Source: Borrelia turicatae 91E135
GTDB taxonomy: Bacteria; Spirochaetota; Spirochaetia; Borreliales; Borreliaceae
Assembly (NCBI RefSeq): GCF_000012085.2
Contig: NC_008710.1
Location: 744,001 to 808,000, forward strand
DNA length: 64,000 bases
Reading direction: 5' to 3'
Shown: one piece after another, positions 53,998 to 62,830 of the stretch
How positions within the stretch are numbered: position 1 is the stretch's first letter
Layout: every line of letters starts with the position of its first letter
Made by a program: the position numbers and the translations under genes
Notes under the pieces: model-generated
The model's input: the letters and a program-made list of their open reading frames with translations, nothing else
Database searches by the model: none
Told to the model about the DNA's origin: nothing

Positions 53998-54947
53998 TAT
54001 TCTAATACGTCCTTATAAGGATTAATATTATATGTTACAATATCTGTTATTAAATTTGGTATGAGCATAATAAATACACCAACGAATAGCAAATCTCTGT
54101 AGACAATATAATCATTATTTTTTATTGCATTAATTGTTAGAGCCCCAATTCCATCAATTCCAAACATTATTTCAATGAAAGATGAACCAAAGAAAGCTGT
54201 TGCGAGAGTAGGTCTAAGATTGGTAATTAATGGAACTAAAGAGGGAATTAATGCATGGACTGTTATTATTTTAAAAATTTTTATTCCCCTTGATTTTGCA
54301 GATATTATATAAAATTCGGATAAATTTTTGTCTAGGGATTGTTTAAAAATGACAGCATTAAATATGAAAAATGAAAAAAACCATGCAAATCCACCTATTA
54401 TTAAATTTTTTGGATTTACTTTTAGATAGTAGAGTAGAGAAACGATTAATATTACAGTCAGATTTCTTGGTAGTGAATGCAAGAATAACATTATATATTC
54501 TAAAATATTATTTAAAATTTTATTTTTTATAAATAAAGTCCAAATGATAATAAAAAAAATGGATATAACATAAGACAGCACGATACCTGGTATTGATATT
54601 TTTAATGTGTTTTTCATTTTGCTAAAAATTGTGCTTATTGGCGATTTACCGTTTGTAAGAGGGGAATTGTGAGGTGTTCCCCATATTATTCCTTTATACT
54701 TTGTTTCATAAACTATGTATAAGTTATTTACAATATGTTTAACAAAATGATCTTTGCTTAGGGGAATATTTGGGTCAAAGTCGTATATTAATTTATAGCT
54801 TTCGATGCTCTTAAGTATTCCAATGTATTCCAAATAATCTTTAAATATGTTCTTTTGTATAAATGGGATGTTTGAATTATTATTATTCGAAAATATGTTT
54901 AGCAGTGATATGCAAAAAAATGTTGATATAATAGCATTAAGCAACAT
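53997..54947 (-). CDS. ABC transporter permease, OppB/DppB-like
   Basis: 316 residues from the first ATG. An N-terminal membrane helix, a periplasmic loop of about 100 residues, and five more helices. The coupling motif is YIISAKSRGIKIFKIITVHALIPSLVPLIT, and TAFFGSSFIEIMFGIDGIGALTINAIKNNDY is typical of OppB. The frame is open for another 15 codons upstream (GDRVTAAFILKNILY), in family-like sequence with an AAGGAG at its beginning, but no ATG, GTG or TTG lies near that site. The real start may therefore be non-canonical. Confidence 0.85.
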   Translation of the reverse strand: MLLNAIISTFFCISLLNIFSNNNNSNIPFIQKNIFKDYLEYIGILKSIESYKLIYDFDPNIPLSKDHFVKHIVNNLYIVYETKYKGIIWGTPHNSPLTNGKSPISTIFSKMKNTLKISIPGIVLSYVISIFFIIIWTLFIKNKILNNILEYIMLFLHSLPRNLTVILIVSLLYYLKVNPKNLIIGGFAWFFSFFIFNAVIFKQSLDKNLSEFYIISAKSRGIKIFKIITVHALIPSLVPLITNLRPTLATAFFGSSFIEIMFGIDGIGALTINAIKNNDYIVYRDLLFVGVFIMLIPNLITDIVTYNINPYKDVLE

Positions 54948-54994
54948 ATATAATATATTTTTTAGAATAAATGCAGCTGTAACTCTATCTCCTT

Positions 54995-55435
54995 TTATCT
55001 TATTTTATTTAAGAATTTTATTTTGTCTAGATAACTTAATAAAAAGTAAAATATCAGTGAAATTACTATTGATATTAAGTAAAAATTTTTGCCTATGTTT
55101 TTGTTTTCTGATGTGTGTTTGATATTTAAGAAATTGCCTTGATAGTAATTTTCATCTTCATCAAGATTCTTTATGATTATGGAATTTTTGGGATAATATC
55201 CTAATTTACTAGCTTCTTTTAGAATTGTTGGTTTAGATATTTGCAAGTTAATATACTTTGTTGTTAAGTTTTTTTGTATTTCTTTTAATTTTTCAGTATG
55301 GTTTTTCATTAAAATTAGATTACTATTTAATTTGTTGTAATTAATAATCCCTGTTTCTCCAAAGATTGGTGTAATCATGAAATAACTTATTACTCCTGTA
55401 TAAATAGATAGCATAATTTTTTTTGTTAAAGACAT
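54995..55435 (-). CDS. Small membrane protein, FtsB/DivIC-like candidate
   Basis: 146 residues: a short cytoplasmic tail, a membrane helix (about 8-26), a helical segment with heptad-like Leu/Ile (about 36-68, NLILMKNHTEKLKEIQKNL), then PTILKEASKLGYYPKNSIIIKNL (about 70-92). That matches the order TM, coiled coil, IE..AR..LGY...GE of septum-initiator FtsB/DivIC proteins. A second membrane helix at the C-terminus (about 118-138) is not usual for them. Division-related function is inference only. The stop is followed directly by AAGGAG and the oppB-like gene. Confidence 0.7.
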   Translation of the reverse strand: MSLTKKIMLSIYTGVISYFMITPIFGETGIINYNKLNSNLILMKNHTEKLKEIQKNLTTKYINLQISKPTILKEASKLGYYPKNSIIIKNLDEDENYYQGNFLNIKHTSENKNIGKNFYLISIVISLIFYFLLSYLDKIKFLNKIR

Positions 55436-55543
55436 ATTACCTTGTAATTATATCTTTAATATATTATATTTACAAGTATATGGTCGTTGACTATAGGTTT
55501 GTATAATCTTTGTTTGAATAGATTTGGAGAAGAACTTTTTAAT

Positions 55544-57148
55544 ATGACAAATCATAAAAATTCTTTTTTTATCAAGGAGGGCCCTAGAGAAGTTGATTTC
55601 GATATGGATGGTGCGTTTTTACAGCACTCAGTTAATGGTAAAATTATTTCTCTGCCTTCTGAGGAGATTAAAGATCTTTTAGATGAAAAATTATTAAAAC
55701 TTGATTATTCTTTAAAACAAAGACATGGTGAGTTAGTTGATTATTTAAAAAAAGTTGAAGGTCGTATTTCAAGGGTTGAAGACGAAATACTTGGGCGTAG
55801 TTTGAGTGCTCTTGAGGAAGTTGATAATTCTAATTTGAAAACAATGAATCTTACGAATTTTCAGAATGAGACTAATGTTAAAGATAATGAGTTTGGTGAA
55901 TTAGTAAGAAAAGAAAATAATTTACCAAATGTTTCACTTGATCAAGAAGAGCTAGATGCTCTGCTTGAAGGGCTTAATGAAATTTCAAGGGATAACAAAA
56001 GAAGTTTTAGTAGTAGCAATAAATCAGATAATGATGCAGATATAGGTATTTCTTTTGACAAAGCTCTTAGAGATGAATCTAGTAGTGTGAATATCGATCA
56101 TACTTTGTCTTCGAACGCAGAGAGTAATACTCATAATGTTGTTGATTCGTTATCTAATAAAAAAGATAAAGAAGATATAGAGCCTGTGGGTATTGATTTT
56201 ACTACATCCCAGGATAATGATTCGTTGAGTGAGTCTTCTTCTCTTGGTTTAGCTAATGTTGTTAATAGAGATGATAGTAAGGTTCAGGATTTGGTGACAA
56301 ACTTAGATGGAGATGATAAAATTTTAAGAGAACCTATAGTTGATCAAAGTTCTGTTAATGTTGACTTGGAGGTAAAAAATAGTGCTCATTTAGGTAATTT
56401 TGTCCTTGATGAAGAACTTTCCAATATAGAAAGTGTAGGGGAAGAGAATGTTTCATCTTATGAGCAAGATAATTTGAGAGATCAAGATTATTCTTTGGGT
56501 GATAGTTTAAATAAAATTGAATATTTAGACAAAAGCTTAGAAGATTTAAATAGCGAAAAATTTAAGGAAGGAGATGAAGAATTAAGTAATTTTAATGATA
56601 TTGCTGTTCATACAATTGATAGTGTGGATGTAAATTTGAGTGATGATGCATCTTTGTGTAAAAGAGAGGCTGTTGTTGATAATGGTGTTGTGAGACACAA
56701 TCAAGAAATTGATAATATTTCTTCTGGTTTAAAAAAGCTTGATAATTTTGAAGATGTGTTAAAGGCAGATTTAAATTGTGTAGACTTGCAATGTTGTATT
56801 GAAGATTTTGAAGAAGAAAATCTTTATGATGCTGAGGTAAGTGATTTGGAAGAAAAGTTGGAGCAGGATGAAGCATTGGATTCATATTCTTTAAAGAGGC
56901 AAGAGATCAGAGATGATAATTATGCTTCCGATTTTAGTTTTTCTGATGTTGAGACTATAATAAATAAGTTTAATGACAATGAGTATTTGAGTAAGATTAA
57001 GTTGAGTGATGAAGAACGGGTTGCATTAGTTAGTTTTATTAGTAAATTGGAAAGCGATCTTGATTCTAGTCCTAAGGGTAATAGTTTTAAAATTAAAAAA
57101 GAATATGAGATTTTACAAAAAATTAAGCGTTTACTAGTAAGAGAGTAG
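55544..57148 (+). CDS. Large acidic cytoplasmic protein, unknown function
   Basis: 534 residues from ATG 55544, preceded by GGAGAAG; an in-frame TTG at 55487 adds 19 unsupported residues. No signal peptide or membrane helix. Residues 1-100 look folded, with a coiled-coil section (DEKLLKLDYSLKQRHGELVDY...RISRVEDEILG). About 120-460 is Asp/Glu/Ser/Asn-rich with little regularity and is probably disordered. The last 60 residues are again ordered and charged (KIKLSDEERVALVSFISKLE, then KIKKEYEILQKIKRLL). I do not recognise it. The gene is followed by a membrane protein and may act with it as an adaptor. Confidence 0.82.
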   Translation: MTNHKNSFFIKEGPREVDFDMDGAFLQHSVNGKIISLPSEEIKDLLDEKLLKLDYSLKQRHGELVDYLKKVEGRISRVEDEILGRSLSALEEVDNSNLKTMNLTNFQNETNVKDNEFGELVRKENNLPNVSLDQEELDALLEGLNEISRDNKRSFSSSNKSDNDADIGISFDKALRDESSSVNIDHTLSSNAESNTHNVVDSLSNKKDKEDIEPVGIDFTTSQDNDSLSESSSLGLANVVNRDDSKVQDLVTNLDGDDKILREPIVDQSSVNVDLEVKNSAHLGNFVLDEELSNIESVGEENVSSYEQDNLRDQDYSLGDSLNKIEYLDKSLEDLNSEKFKEGDEELSNFNDIAVHTIDSVDVNLSDDASLCKREAVVDNGVVRHNQEIDNISSGLKKLDNFEDVLKADLNCVDLQCCIEDFEEENLYDAEVSDLEEKLEQDEALDSYSLKRQEIRDDNYASDFSFSDVETIINKFNDNEYLSKIKLSDEERVALVSFISKLESDLDSSPKGNSFKIKKEYEILQKIKRLLVRE

Positions 57149-57161
57149 GGCTATTTATTTA

Positions 57162-57701
57162 ATTAGATATTATTTTTTGTTTTTTGTTGCTTCAGTTTTA
57201 TTTTTATTTTTAACTTTTTTTTATTTCATTAATGAATTTTTAAATCAGATTGATTTTGATTTTGATGATTTAATAGATGATGTAAAATCATATAATATAA
57301 ATTTTTTTAGGGATTTAGATTTAGAAAATTATTTCGATAAAACTTTATTTGATAATGATTTGGTTAATTCTTATTATTTACTCTCATCGGTTAATGGAAT
57401 GTTGATTTATAAATCAAAAGATGATTCAATTTATAAACTGACTGATAAATTAGAACCGACTTTTCTTACAAATAGTGTTTTTGTAAAGAAAATTAAAGTT
57501 AATTTTGAATTGAATAATGCTCTTGTTAGTTTAGTTGTATATTATAATATCCTGCCAAAGAGCAGGATACTCTACATTTTACATTTTTATCTCTTTGTAA
57601 TATCTCTTGCTTATTTTTGTTTTTCTGTTTTTGTTTTATATTGCATATATCGAGATATTAATGATGGGGATCATGATGCTCGTTGTTATCTTTTAGATTA
57701 G
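57162..57701 (+). CDS. Two-helix membrane protein with extracytoplasmic domain; start uncertain
   Basis: About 175-179 residues: N-terminal membrane helix, an extracytoplasmic domain of about 100 residues (Asp/Phe/Tyr-rich, with YYLLSSVNGMLIYKSKDDSIYKL), a second helix (about 145-170) and a short charged tail. This is the layout of a sensor domain without a kinase. TTG at 57177 would begin inside the hydrophobic segment, with no ribosome site in range. AGTAGGG at 57144-57150 points to an ATT at 57162 (giving MRYYFLFF). I list that start, with low certainty. Its 3' end overlaps the opposing DUF4340 gene by 44 bases. Confidence 0.65.
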   Translation: MRYYFLFFVASVLFLFLTFFYFINEFLNQIDFDFDDLIDDVKSYNINFFRDLDLENYFDKTLFDNDLVNSYYLLSSVNGMLIYKSKDDSIYKLTDKLEPTFLTNSVFVKKIKVNFELNNALVSLVVYYNILPKSRILYILHFYLFVISLAYFCFSVFVLYCIYRDINDGDHDARCYLLD

Positions 57702-58668
57702 CTTCATTAGGATCATTATCTTTGATTTTTATCTTTTTCTCTAAGTTGAATATGTCGAAGAAAGTCCACTTGTTAGTGATATGGTAATATACATCATTAT
57801 CTTTTTTTAGTAGGATGTCTTTGTTTTTTTCATCTTTATTGAAATAAACATCAATATTATTAACACCTTTGTTATTCCATTGTATTTCAATATTATATTG
57901 GAGATCATAGTCGTTAATTTTGGTTTTATCTATTTCAAGACCATCTGTTGTGAATTCTTGGATCATTTGTAAGAGCTTTTCTTTGCGTAATACTTCTTTA
58001 TTGAAAAAGTAAAGACCGTCTTGAATAGATATATTATAATCATTGTGTATTGTATCTTCTTCAGTTTTTTTTGGCTTATTTAATACTTTAAGAGATAAAC
58101 GTTCTATTTTTGTGTTTTGTTCATCAAAAAGTTTAGTATTTGCGAATGTATTGTAAGAGTTGCCTTTGTAAGATAAGAAGATATTGTTTGTTAAATATAC
58201 GTTTGAATCACTGCTTTTTATGTAAGATAATCTTGAATCCCCTTCGTCTGAATTTCCAATAAATATTTCTGTTAGCAAATTATTTTTATCGTCGAAGAAT
58301 TTAAAATCTGGATTTTCTTTTATTCCTAGTTCTTTATGTTTTTTTGGATCTCTACTTACAAGTTGATTTTTTTGAAGTTTTTCTAGATCTTGGATCATAG
58401 AGTTGACTTTTTTGTCATCAGTTGGAAGTTTTATGTCGTTATATTGAAGTTCCCAACCTTTTCCCGATTTTGTAATTATTCCGTCAAGTTCTGTCTCGAT
58501 TTTTGCAGTTTGATTGAAATCGACTGCAAAAAACTTTTCTTCTAGAAGCCTTGCAACTTGATTTTGATTGGAGAATATTATTCCTAACAAAAATGAGGAT
58601 ATTAATATTACAATTATTACTATTTTTATGTTTTCTTTCATTCCTAGCAACATTTTTTTATTTTCCAT
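57658..58668 (-). CDS. DUF4340-domain envelope protein
   Basis: 336 residues; AAGGAGA five bases before the ATG at 58668 fixes the start. A single N-terminal membrane helix (about 15-34) is followed by an extracytoplasmic DUF4340-type domain (GWELQYNDIKLPTDDKKVNSMIQDLEKLQKNQLVS and the later FIGNSDEGDSRLSYIKSSDSNVYLT). It is the last gene of a four-gene unit with a GldG-like protein, an ABC permease and an ATPase. Such DUF4340 proteins often accompany Gld-like ABC systems. Function unknown. The C-terminal tail ends with a His-rich NNEHHDPHH. Confidence 0.85.
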   Translation of the reverse strand: MENKKMLLGMKENIKIVIIVILISSFLLGIIFSNQNQVARLLEEKFFAVDFNQTAKIETELDGIITKSGKGWELQYNDIKLPTDDKKVNSMIQDLEKLQKNQLVSRDPKKHKELGIKENPDFKFFDDKNNLLTEIFIGNSDEGDSRLSYIKSSDSNVYLTNNIFLSYKGNSYNTFANTKLFDEQNTKIERLSLKVLNKPKKTEEDTIHNDYNISIQDGLYFFNKEVLRKEKLLQMIQEFTTDGLEIDKTKINDYDLQYNIEIQWNNKGVNNIDVYFNKDEKNKDILLKKDNDVYYHITNKWTFFDIFNLEKKIKIKDNDPNEANLKDNNEHHDPHH

Positions 58669-58681
58669 AAACTCTCCTTGA

Positions 58682-60184
58682 TTAGTTGATTCTTCTTTTT
58701 TTGGTAAATCTAATAAGTCCAAATATTATTATTGCTATAGGCAATATAATTAAATTTATGATTATTAATGAAAATTTTGCATTTAACATTTCTTTTGATG
58801 AATTTATAAATTTTAGTTTTGAACGTACTTCTCTTGATTTAATGCTAAAAAATGCTTCCTTTTGCATCAAGTAATCAGAAATTCTTCCGGCAAGTTCAAA
58901 GTTTGAGGGCGAACCATTATACATATAATCACTAAATATCATGCTTGAACCTAATAAAATTATTTTTGAATTTTCAGATTTTTTATCTTTATAGAAACTT
59001 TTAATTTGTCCTTCAATCGAATATCCAAGAATTTTTTGCTTATCTTCTTTGTTAAAGGTTTTTGGAACGTTAAATGAATGCATAGCTATGCTTGCAACTT
59101 CTTCATCATTAACTTGCCAAGATTCTTTAGAGCTTGTAAATAGGGGTAAATATTTTATATCGCTATTGTCTTTAGCTTCTATCAGATCTATTGAATTACT
59201 CCAAGGAATTATGGCATCATAGAAATTTTTAAGTAAGGGATTACCGGGATCTATGATATTACTTTTATCAATCAAGATCCATGGGTAGTAAGTTTGAAAA
59301 TTGCCCCCTAAAAAAAGACTTGGTGCTCTTTTATCAAGTATAATATTATCATTATATTTGATGCCGTAGCTTTCAATTAGATTAAAAAGTTCGGATTTGA
59401 TTGAAGTTGTGGTATATGGGCTTTGAGGATTATAATCAATCTTACTTGTAGTAAGTAAAACTCTTCCGTTATTGACAATAAATTCGTCAATCTTTCTCAA
59501 GGTTTCCCCATTTATTTCTTTAGAGCCAATTATAAATAATCCATTTATGTCTTTTAGTGCTTCATTATTGGGGTTTATTTCTTTAACTTCGGTTTTGAAA
59601 GCTTTCTGCATTATTTCTATGAAATTTTTGTGTGTTGCTTTTAATTTGGCATCTCCAAACATAAGTCCTAATACTTTTTTTGTATTATTTATTAGCTTAT
59701 CCAGGCTGCTTGCAAGATCATATTCTAAGTTGCTAATTTCTGTTACTATTGGGAGTACCTCACGTTTGCCTTCATAAATTATTTCAATTCCTGAATATAT
59801 TTTGAGTATTGAAAGTTGATTGATTTCTCTTAGATCGATTTGTTGGGATGGAATTCCAATTTGTTCTAAAGGAGTGGTTAATTTGTCTGCATCTATTTCT
59901 CTATAAATTACTTTTCCGCTTGAAGAATCGGCAAAGCTTGTTAGAAAGTTTTTTATTTGTTCTGGAAATGCAAAATAATTTCCGAGACTTGCAGAATTAT
60001 AGTAAGTAATATATATGTTTTCATTTGCATTTGAAATCAAATCTTTTGTAACTTTAGAAATTGTAAAAGCTCTGTTTTTAGTAAAATCTATTTTAAAAAT
60101 AAAAATAGATATGTTGCAAAAGAGCAAAAATATTATTGTAAGATTTAAAGTTAAATTTAGAATCTCTTTATGTTTATTTTTCAT
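58682..60184 (-). CDS. GldG-like ABC transporter auxiliary protein
   Basis: 500 residues, one membrane helix at each end (about 9-28 and 470-490), with a large extracytoplasmic domain between. The domain has a GldG/ABC_transp_aux pattern (PF09822): NENIYITYYNSASLGNYFAFPEQIKNFL, then EQIGIPSQQI..REINQLSILKIYSGIEI, and GLFIIGSKEINGETLRKIDEFIVNNGRVLLT. It starts eight bases after the permease stop and ends 13 bases before the DUF4340 start. It probably forms part of the transporter, not of gliding motility, since no other gliding genes are known in these bacteria. Confidence 0.88.
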   Translation of the reverse strand: MKNKHKEILNLTLNLTIIFLLFCNISIFIFKIDFTKNRAFTISKVTKDLISNANENIYITYYNSASLGNYFAFPEQIKNFLTSFADSSSGKVIYREIDADKLTTPLEQIGIPSQQIDLREINQLSILKIYSGIEIIYEGKREVLPIVTEISNLEYDLASSLDKLINNTKKVLGLMFGDAKLKATHKNFIEIMQKAFKTEVKEINPNNEALKDINGLFIIGSKEINGETLRKIDEFIVNNGRVLLTTSKIDYNPQSPYTTTSIKSELFNLIESYGIKYNDNIILDKRAPSLFLGGNFQTYYPWILIDKSNIIDPGNPLLKNFYDAIIPWSNSIDLIEAKDNSDIKYLPLFTSSKESWQVNDEEVASIAMHSFNVPKTFNKEDKQKILGYSIEGQIKSFYKDKKSENSKIILLGSSMIFSDYMYNGSPSNFELAGRISDYLMQKEAFFSIKSREVRSKLKFINSSKEMLNAKFSLIIINLIILPIAIIIFGLIRFTKKRRIN

Positions 60185-60191
60185 AAAATAA

Positions 60192-60926
60192 TTATCTCCA
60201 TTTTTTTAATCTTATGCTATATGAACTTAACATCAAAAATGTAACTGAAAATATAATGAAGTAGATAAAGTCTGATAAGTTTAATATTCCCATATTAAAG
60301 TAACTAAAATGATTAGTAATTGAGATAAAGTTGAGTATTTGTCCAAATATATTGTCTTTTCCAAATATCATTACTAACTTTCCTGAAAAGACTATTATGA
60401 TTAAGATAAATACACTTAGTATGTAAGATACTATTTGACTTCTAGTAATAGATGATATAAATACCCCCATGCTAAGCACTGAGTAAGAATAAAGGATTAT
60501 TCCTAAATATTGAAGAAATATTATACCAAGGTCAAATTCGCCCATAAAAATTGTCATTATTGTTAGTGGTAGTGTGAGAGCAAAAAGTATTAATGTGAAT
60601 ATCTTAAGTGTGATAAATTTGCCAAGTACTATCTCTTGTGGACTGATTGGTAGTGCATAAAGTAATTCAATGCTTCCTGTTTTATGCTCTTCTGAGAATA
60701 CCCCCATACTAAGAGCTGGAAGCACTAACATTAAAATGATAGGCATTGATGAGAAATAAGACATTAATGATGCATTGTCTTTAATAAAAAATCCTGATAA
60801 GAAAATAAAAGAAAAATTTACAAATATTAGGAAAAATAACATTACAACATATGCAGTTAGTGTGCCAAATAAAACTTTTAATTCTTTTTTTGACAAAGCT
60901 AGGGATTGTCTTAGATCTATTTTCAT
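60192..60926 (-). CDS. ABC-2 type permease, GldF-like
   Basis: 244 residues, six membrane segments. Between helices 2 and 3 is the ABC-2 signature region with EEHKTGSIELLYALPISPQEIVLGKF, the usual motif contacting the ATPase. The GTP/ATP partner gene overlaps by four bases (ATGA). The family exports lipids, polysaccharides or peptides, or acts mechanically; the substrate here is unknown. The N-terminus starts MKIDLRQSLALSKKELKVLFGT, as in GldF proteins. Confidence 0.9.
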   Translation of the reverse strand: MKIDLRQSLALSKKELKVLFGTLTAYVVMLFFLIFVNFSFIFLSGFFIKDNASLMSYFSSMPIILMLVLPALSMGVFSEEHKTGSIELLYALPISPQEIVLGKFITLKIFTLILFALTLPLTIMTIFMGEFDLGIIFLQYLGIILYSYSVLSMGVFISSITRSQIVSYILSVFILIIIVFSGKLVMIFGKDNIFGQILNFISITNHFSYFNMGILNLSDFIYFIIFSVTFLMLSSYSIRLKKWR

Positions 60927-61849
60927 TGTTTTTTCTCCTTTGTTAGTTTACTAAATATTTTTTCTAAACTTTCATGTTTTGGAATCATTGCTTTTATTAT
61001 CATTCCTTTACTTACAACATAATTAAAAAGTTCTTTTTCAGTTTTATCAGGTGCAAGTCTTAATGAAACATTTATTTCTGTCTCATACTCTTTTACTTTA
61101 ATTGAGGTAAATATGTCATTATTACTGAAATGTTCTTTTGTTGTTCCAGAATCTTTATAAATAATTAGATCTAGCTCAGTTTCTTTAAGTCTGTTTTTAA
61201 CTATATTTTCCTTAGTATCATCAGCAATAATTTCTCCATTATTAATAATAATTATTCTTTTACAAATTGATTCAACTTCGCTTAAAATGTGAGAGGAAAA
61301 CAGTATTGTACTAGTTTTTGTAAGCTCTTTTAAAAATTCTTTAAATTCTATAATTTGGTTTGGATCAAGCCCATTTGTAGGTTCATCAAGTATTACAAGT
61401 TTGGGATTATTGATTATAGCACCAGCTATGCCTACTCTTTGCTTAAATCCTTTTGATAGTGCAGATATTAGTTTGTTTTGGACACCTTCAAGCTTAAAAA
61501 TACCTATTGCCTTATCTATTTCTTTTTTTGGATTTTTAACACCTTTAATTTCTGATATAAAATTTAAATACTCTTTAACAGATAATTCGGGATAAAGAGC
61601 CAGTTTTTCAGGTATGTAACCTACATTTTGCAATATTTCTTTTGAATTTTCTGTAATATCTTTTCCAAAGATTTTTACATTGCCCTTATTTGGATAATGA
61701 AATGATGTTAGAATTTTGATTAATGTCGATTTTCCTGCTCCATTTGGACCAAGTATTCCAAGAACCTCTCCTTCGTTAACTTTGAAGCTAACATTAAAGA
61801 GAGCTGTAAATGAGCCATATGTTTTAGTGATATTCTTTGCATTTATCAT
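60923..61849 (-). CDS. ABC transporter ATPase, GldA/NosF-like
   Basis: 308 residues. Walker A GPNGAGKST (about 35-43), Q-loop with VGYIPEKLALYPEL, signature LSKGFKQRVG (about 134-143; the second Gly of LSGGxxQR is replaced by Lys-Gly), Walker B LVILDEPTNGLDP and switch His in SSHILSEVE. A C-terminal extension of 90 residues (about 215-308) has the ferredoxin-like beta pattern of ABC-2 ATPases. A strong AAGGAGA lies before the ATG. It is the first gene of the Gld-like unit. No adjacent substrate-binding protein was found. Confidence 0.93.
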   Translation of the reverse strand: MINAKNITKTYGSFTALFNVSFKVNEGEVLGILGPNGAGKSTLIKILTSFHYPNKGNVKIFGKDITENSKEILQNVGYIPEKLALYPELSVKEYLNFISEIKGVKNPKKEIDKAIGIFKLEGVQNKLISALSKGFKQRVGIAGAIINNPKLVILDEPTNGLDPNQIIEFKEFLKELTKTSTILFSSHILSEVESICKRIIIINNGEIIADDTKENIVKNRLKETELDLIIYKDSGTTKEHFSNNDIFTSIKVKEYETEINVSLRLAPDKTEKELFNYVVSKGMIIKAMIPKHESLEKIFSKLTKEKKQ

Positions 61850-61870
61850 ATGATGTCTCCTTAAGTACTA

Positions 61871-62830
61871 TTATTTTATAATAAATTTATCTTTATTTGC
61901 TTTAAGTCTCATTCCATCTTTTGTTAAAAATATCTCTCCATTTGGATATTCTTGTTTTGCTTCGTCTAGTAACTCGAATAGATCTTTATTTAGTGTATAT
62001 CTTTCACTAAAATGGATCAGTCCTGTTTGATGTACCTTTGCTTTTTTTGTAATTTTTGCTGCTAATTTTGCTGTTAAGTGTAATTTTTTTTTAGCCTCCT
62101 CTTTTAATTCGTTTTTGAATGTACTCTCAATAATTACTAGATTGAAGTTTTTGATATGTGTGCTTAGTTCTTCAGAGTAAGCCGTGTCTGTAATATATGC
62201 AAATTTTAGGCCTTTTTGAGGCTCTCCTAGTATGTCAGAAGGTAATATTTTTTTTTCATTAAGTATTACTTCATGTCCTTCCTGTAATTTTTTTCTAATA
62301 GGTCCTTTTGGTATGTTTAAACTTTCTGCCTTTTGGGTATCAAATTTTCCAGGCTTATTTTTTTCTATAAATAGATATCCGACACAGTCTATTGAATGTT
62401 TAAGTTTTATATATTCTATTCTTTTCTTTTTATCTTCATATAAAATTGATTCTGTTTTATTGATTATTATTTCTTTGTATATTATGTCATAATTTTTATG
62501 TACTCGTAAAAGTTCTATATTTGTTTCTAGATATTTTTTGATGCCAATAGGTCCAATGATGGTTAAAGGTTCTTTCCTTGTATTGCCACTTTGTGCCATC
62601 AACATTACTATTCCAAGTAAACCTGTGATGTGATCGGCATGTAAATGTGTAATACAAATCATTTTTATTTTTTGCCATGATATTTTTTGTTTTCTAAGAG
62701 ACATTTGAGTAGCTTCTCCGCAGTCAAAGAGAAAGCTTTCTCCATGGTATTCTATTAAAACAGAAGTTAAGTATCTATTGTGTAGTGGTCTTGTTCCTCC
62801 TGTGCCAAGAATATTGATATTAAAGTTCAA
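61871..62830 (-). CDS. rnz: Ribonuclease Z
   Basis: 319 residues; a zinc-dependent endonuclease of the ElaC family that trims tRNA 3' ends. The metallo-beta-lactamase motif [10 protein letters not shown] (HxHxDH) is at about 61-70. [11 protein letters not shown] and the later [10 protein letters not shown] (metal-bridging Asp) and GLIHFSERY (His) complete the site. The exosite region is the segment with [16 protein letters not shown] start at 62830, with GGGAG seven bases upstream. As all four tRNAs here lack CCA in DNA, RNase Z cleavage followed by CCA addition is the expected route. Confidence 0.95.
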
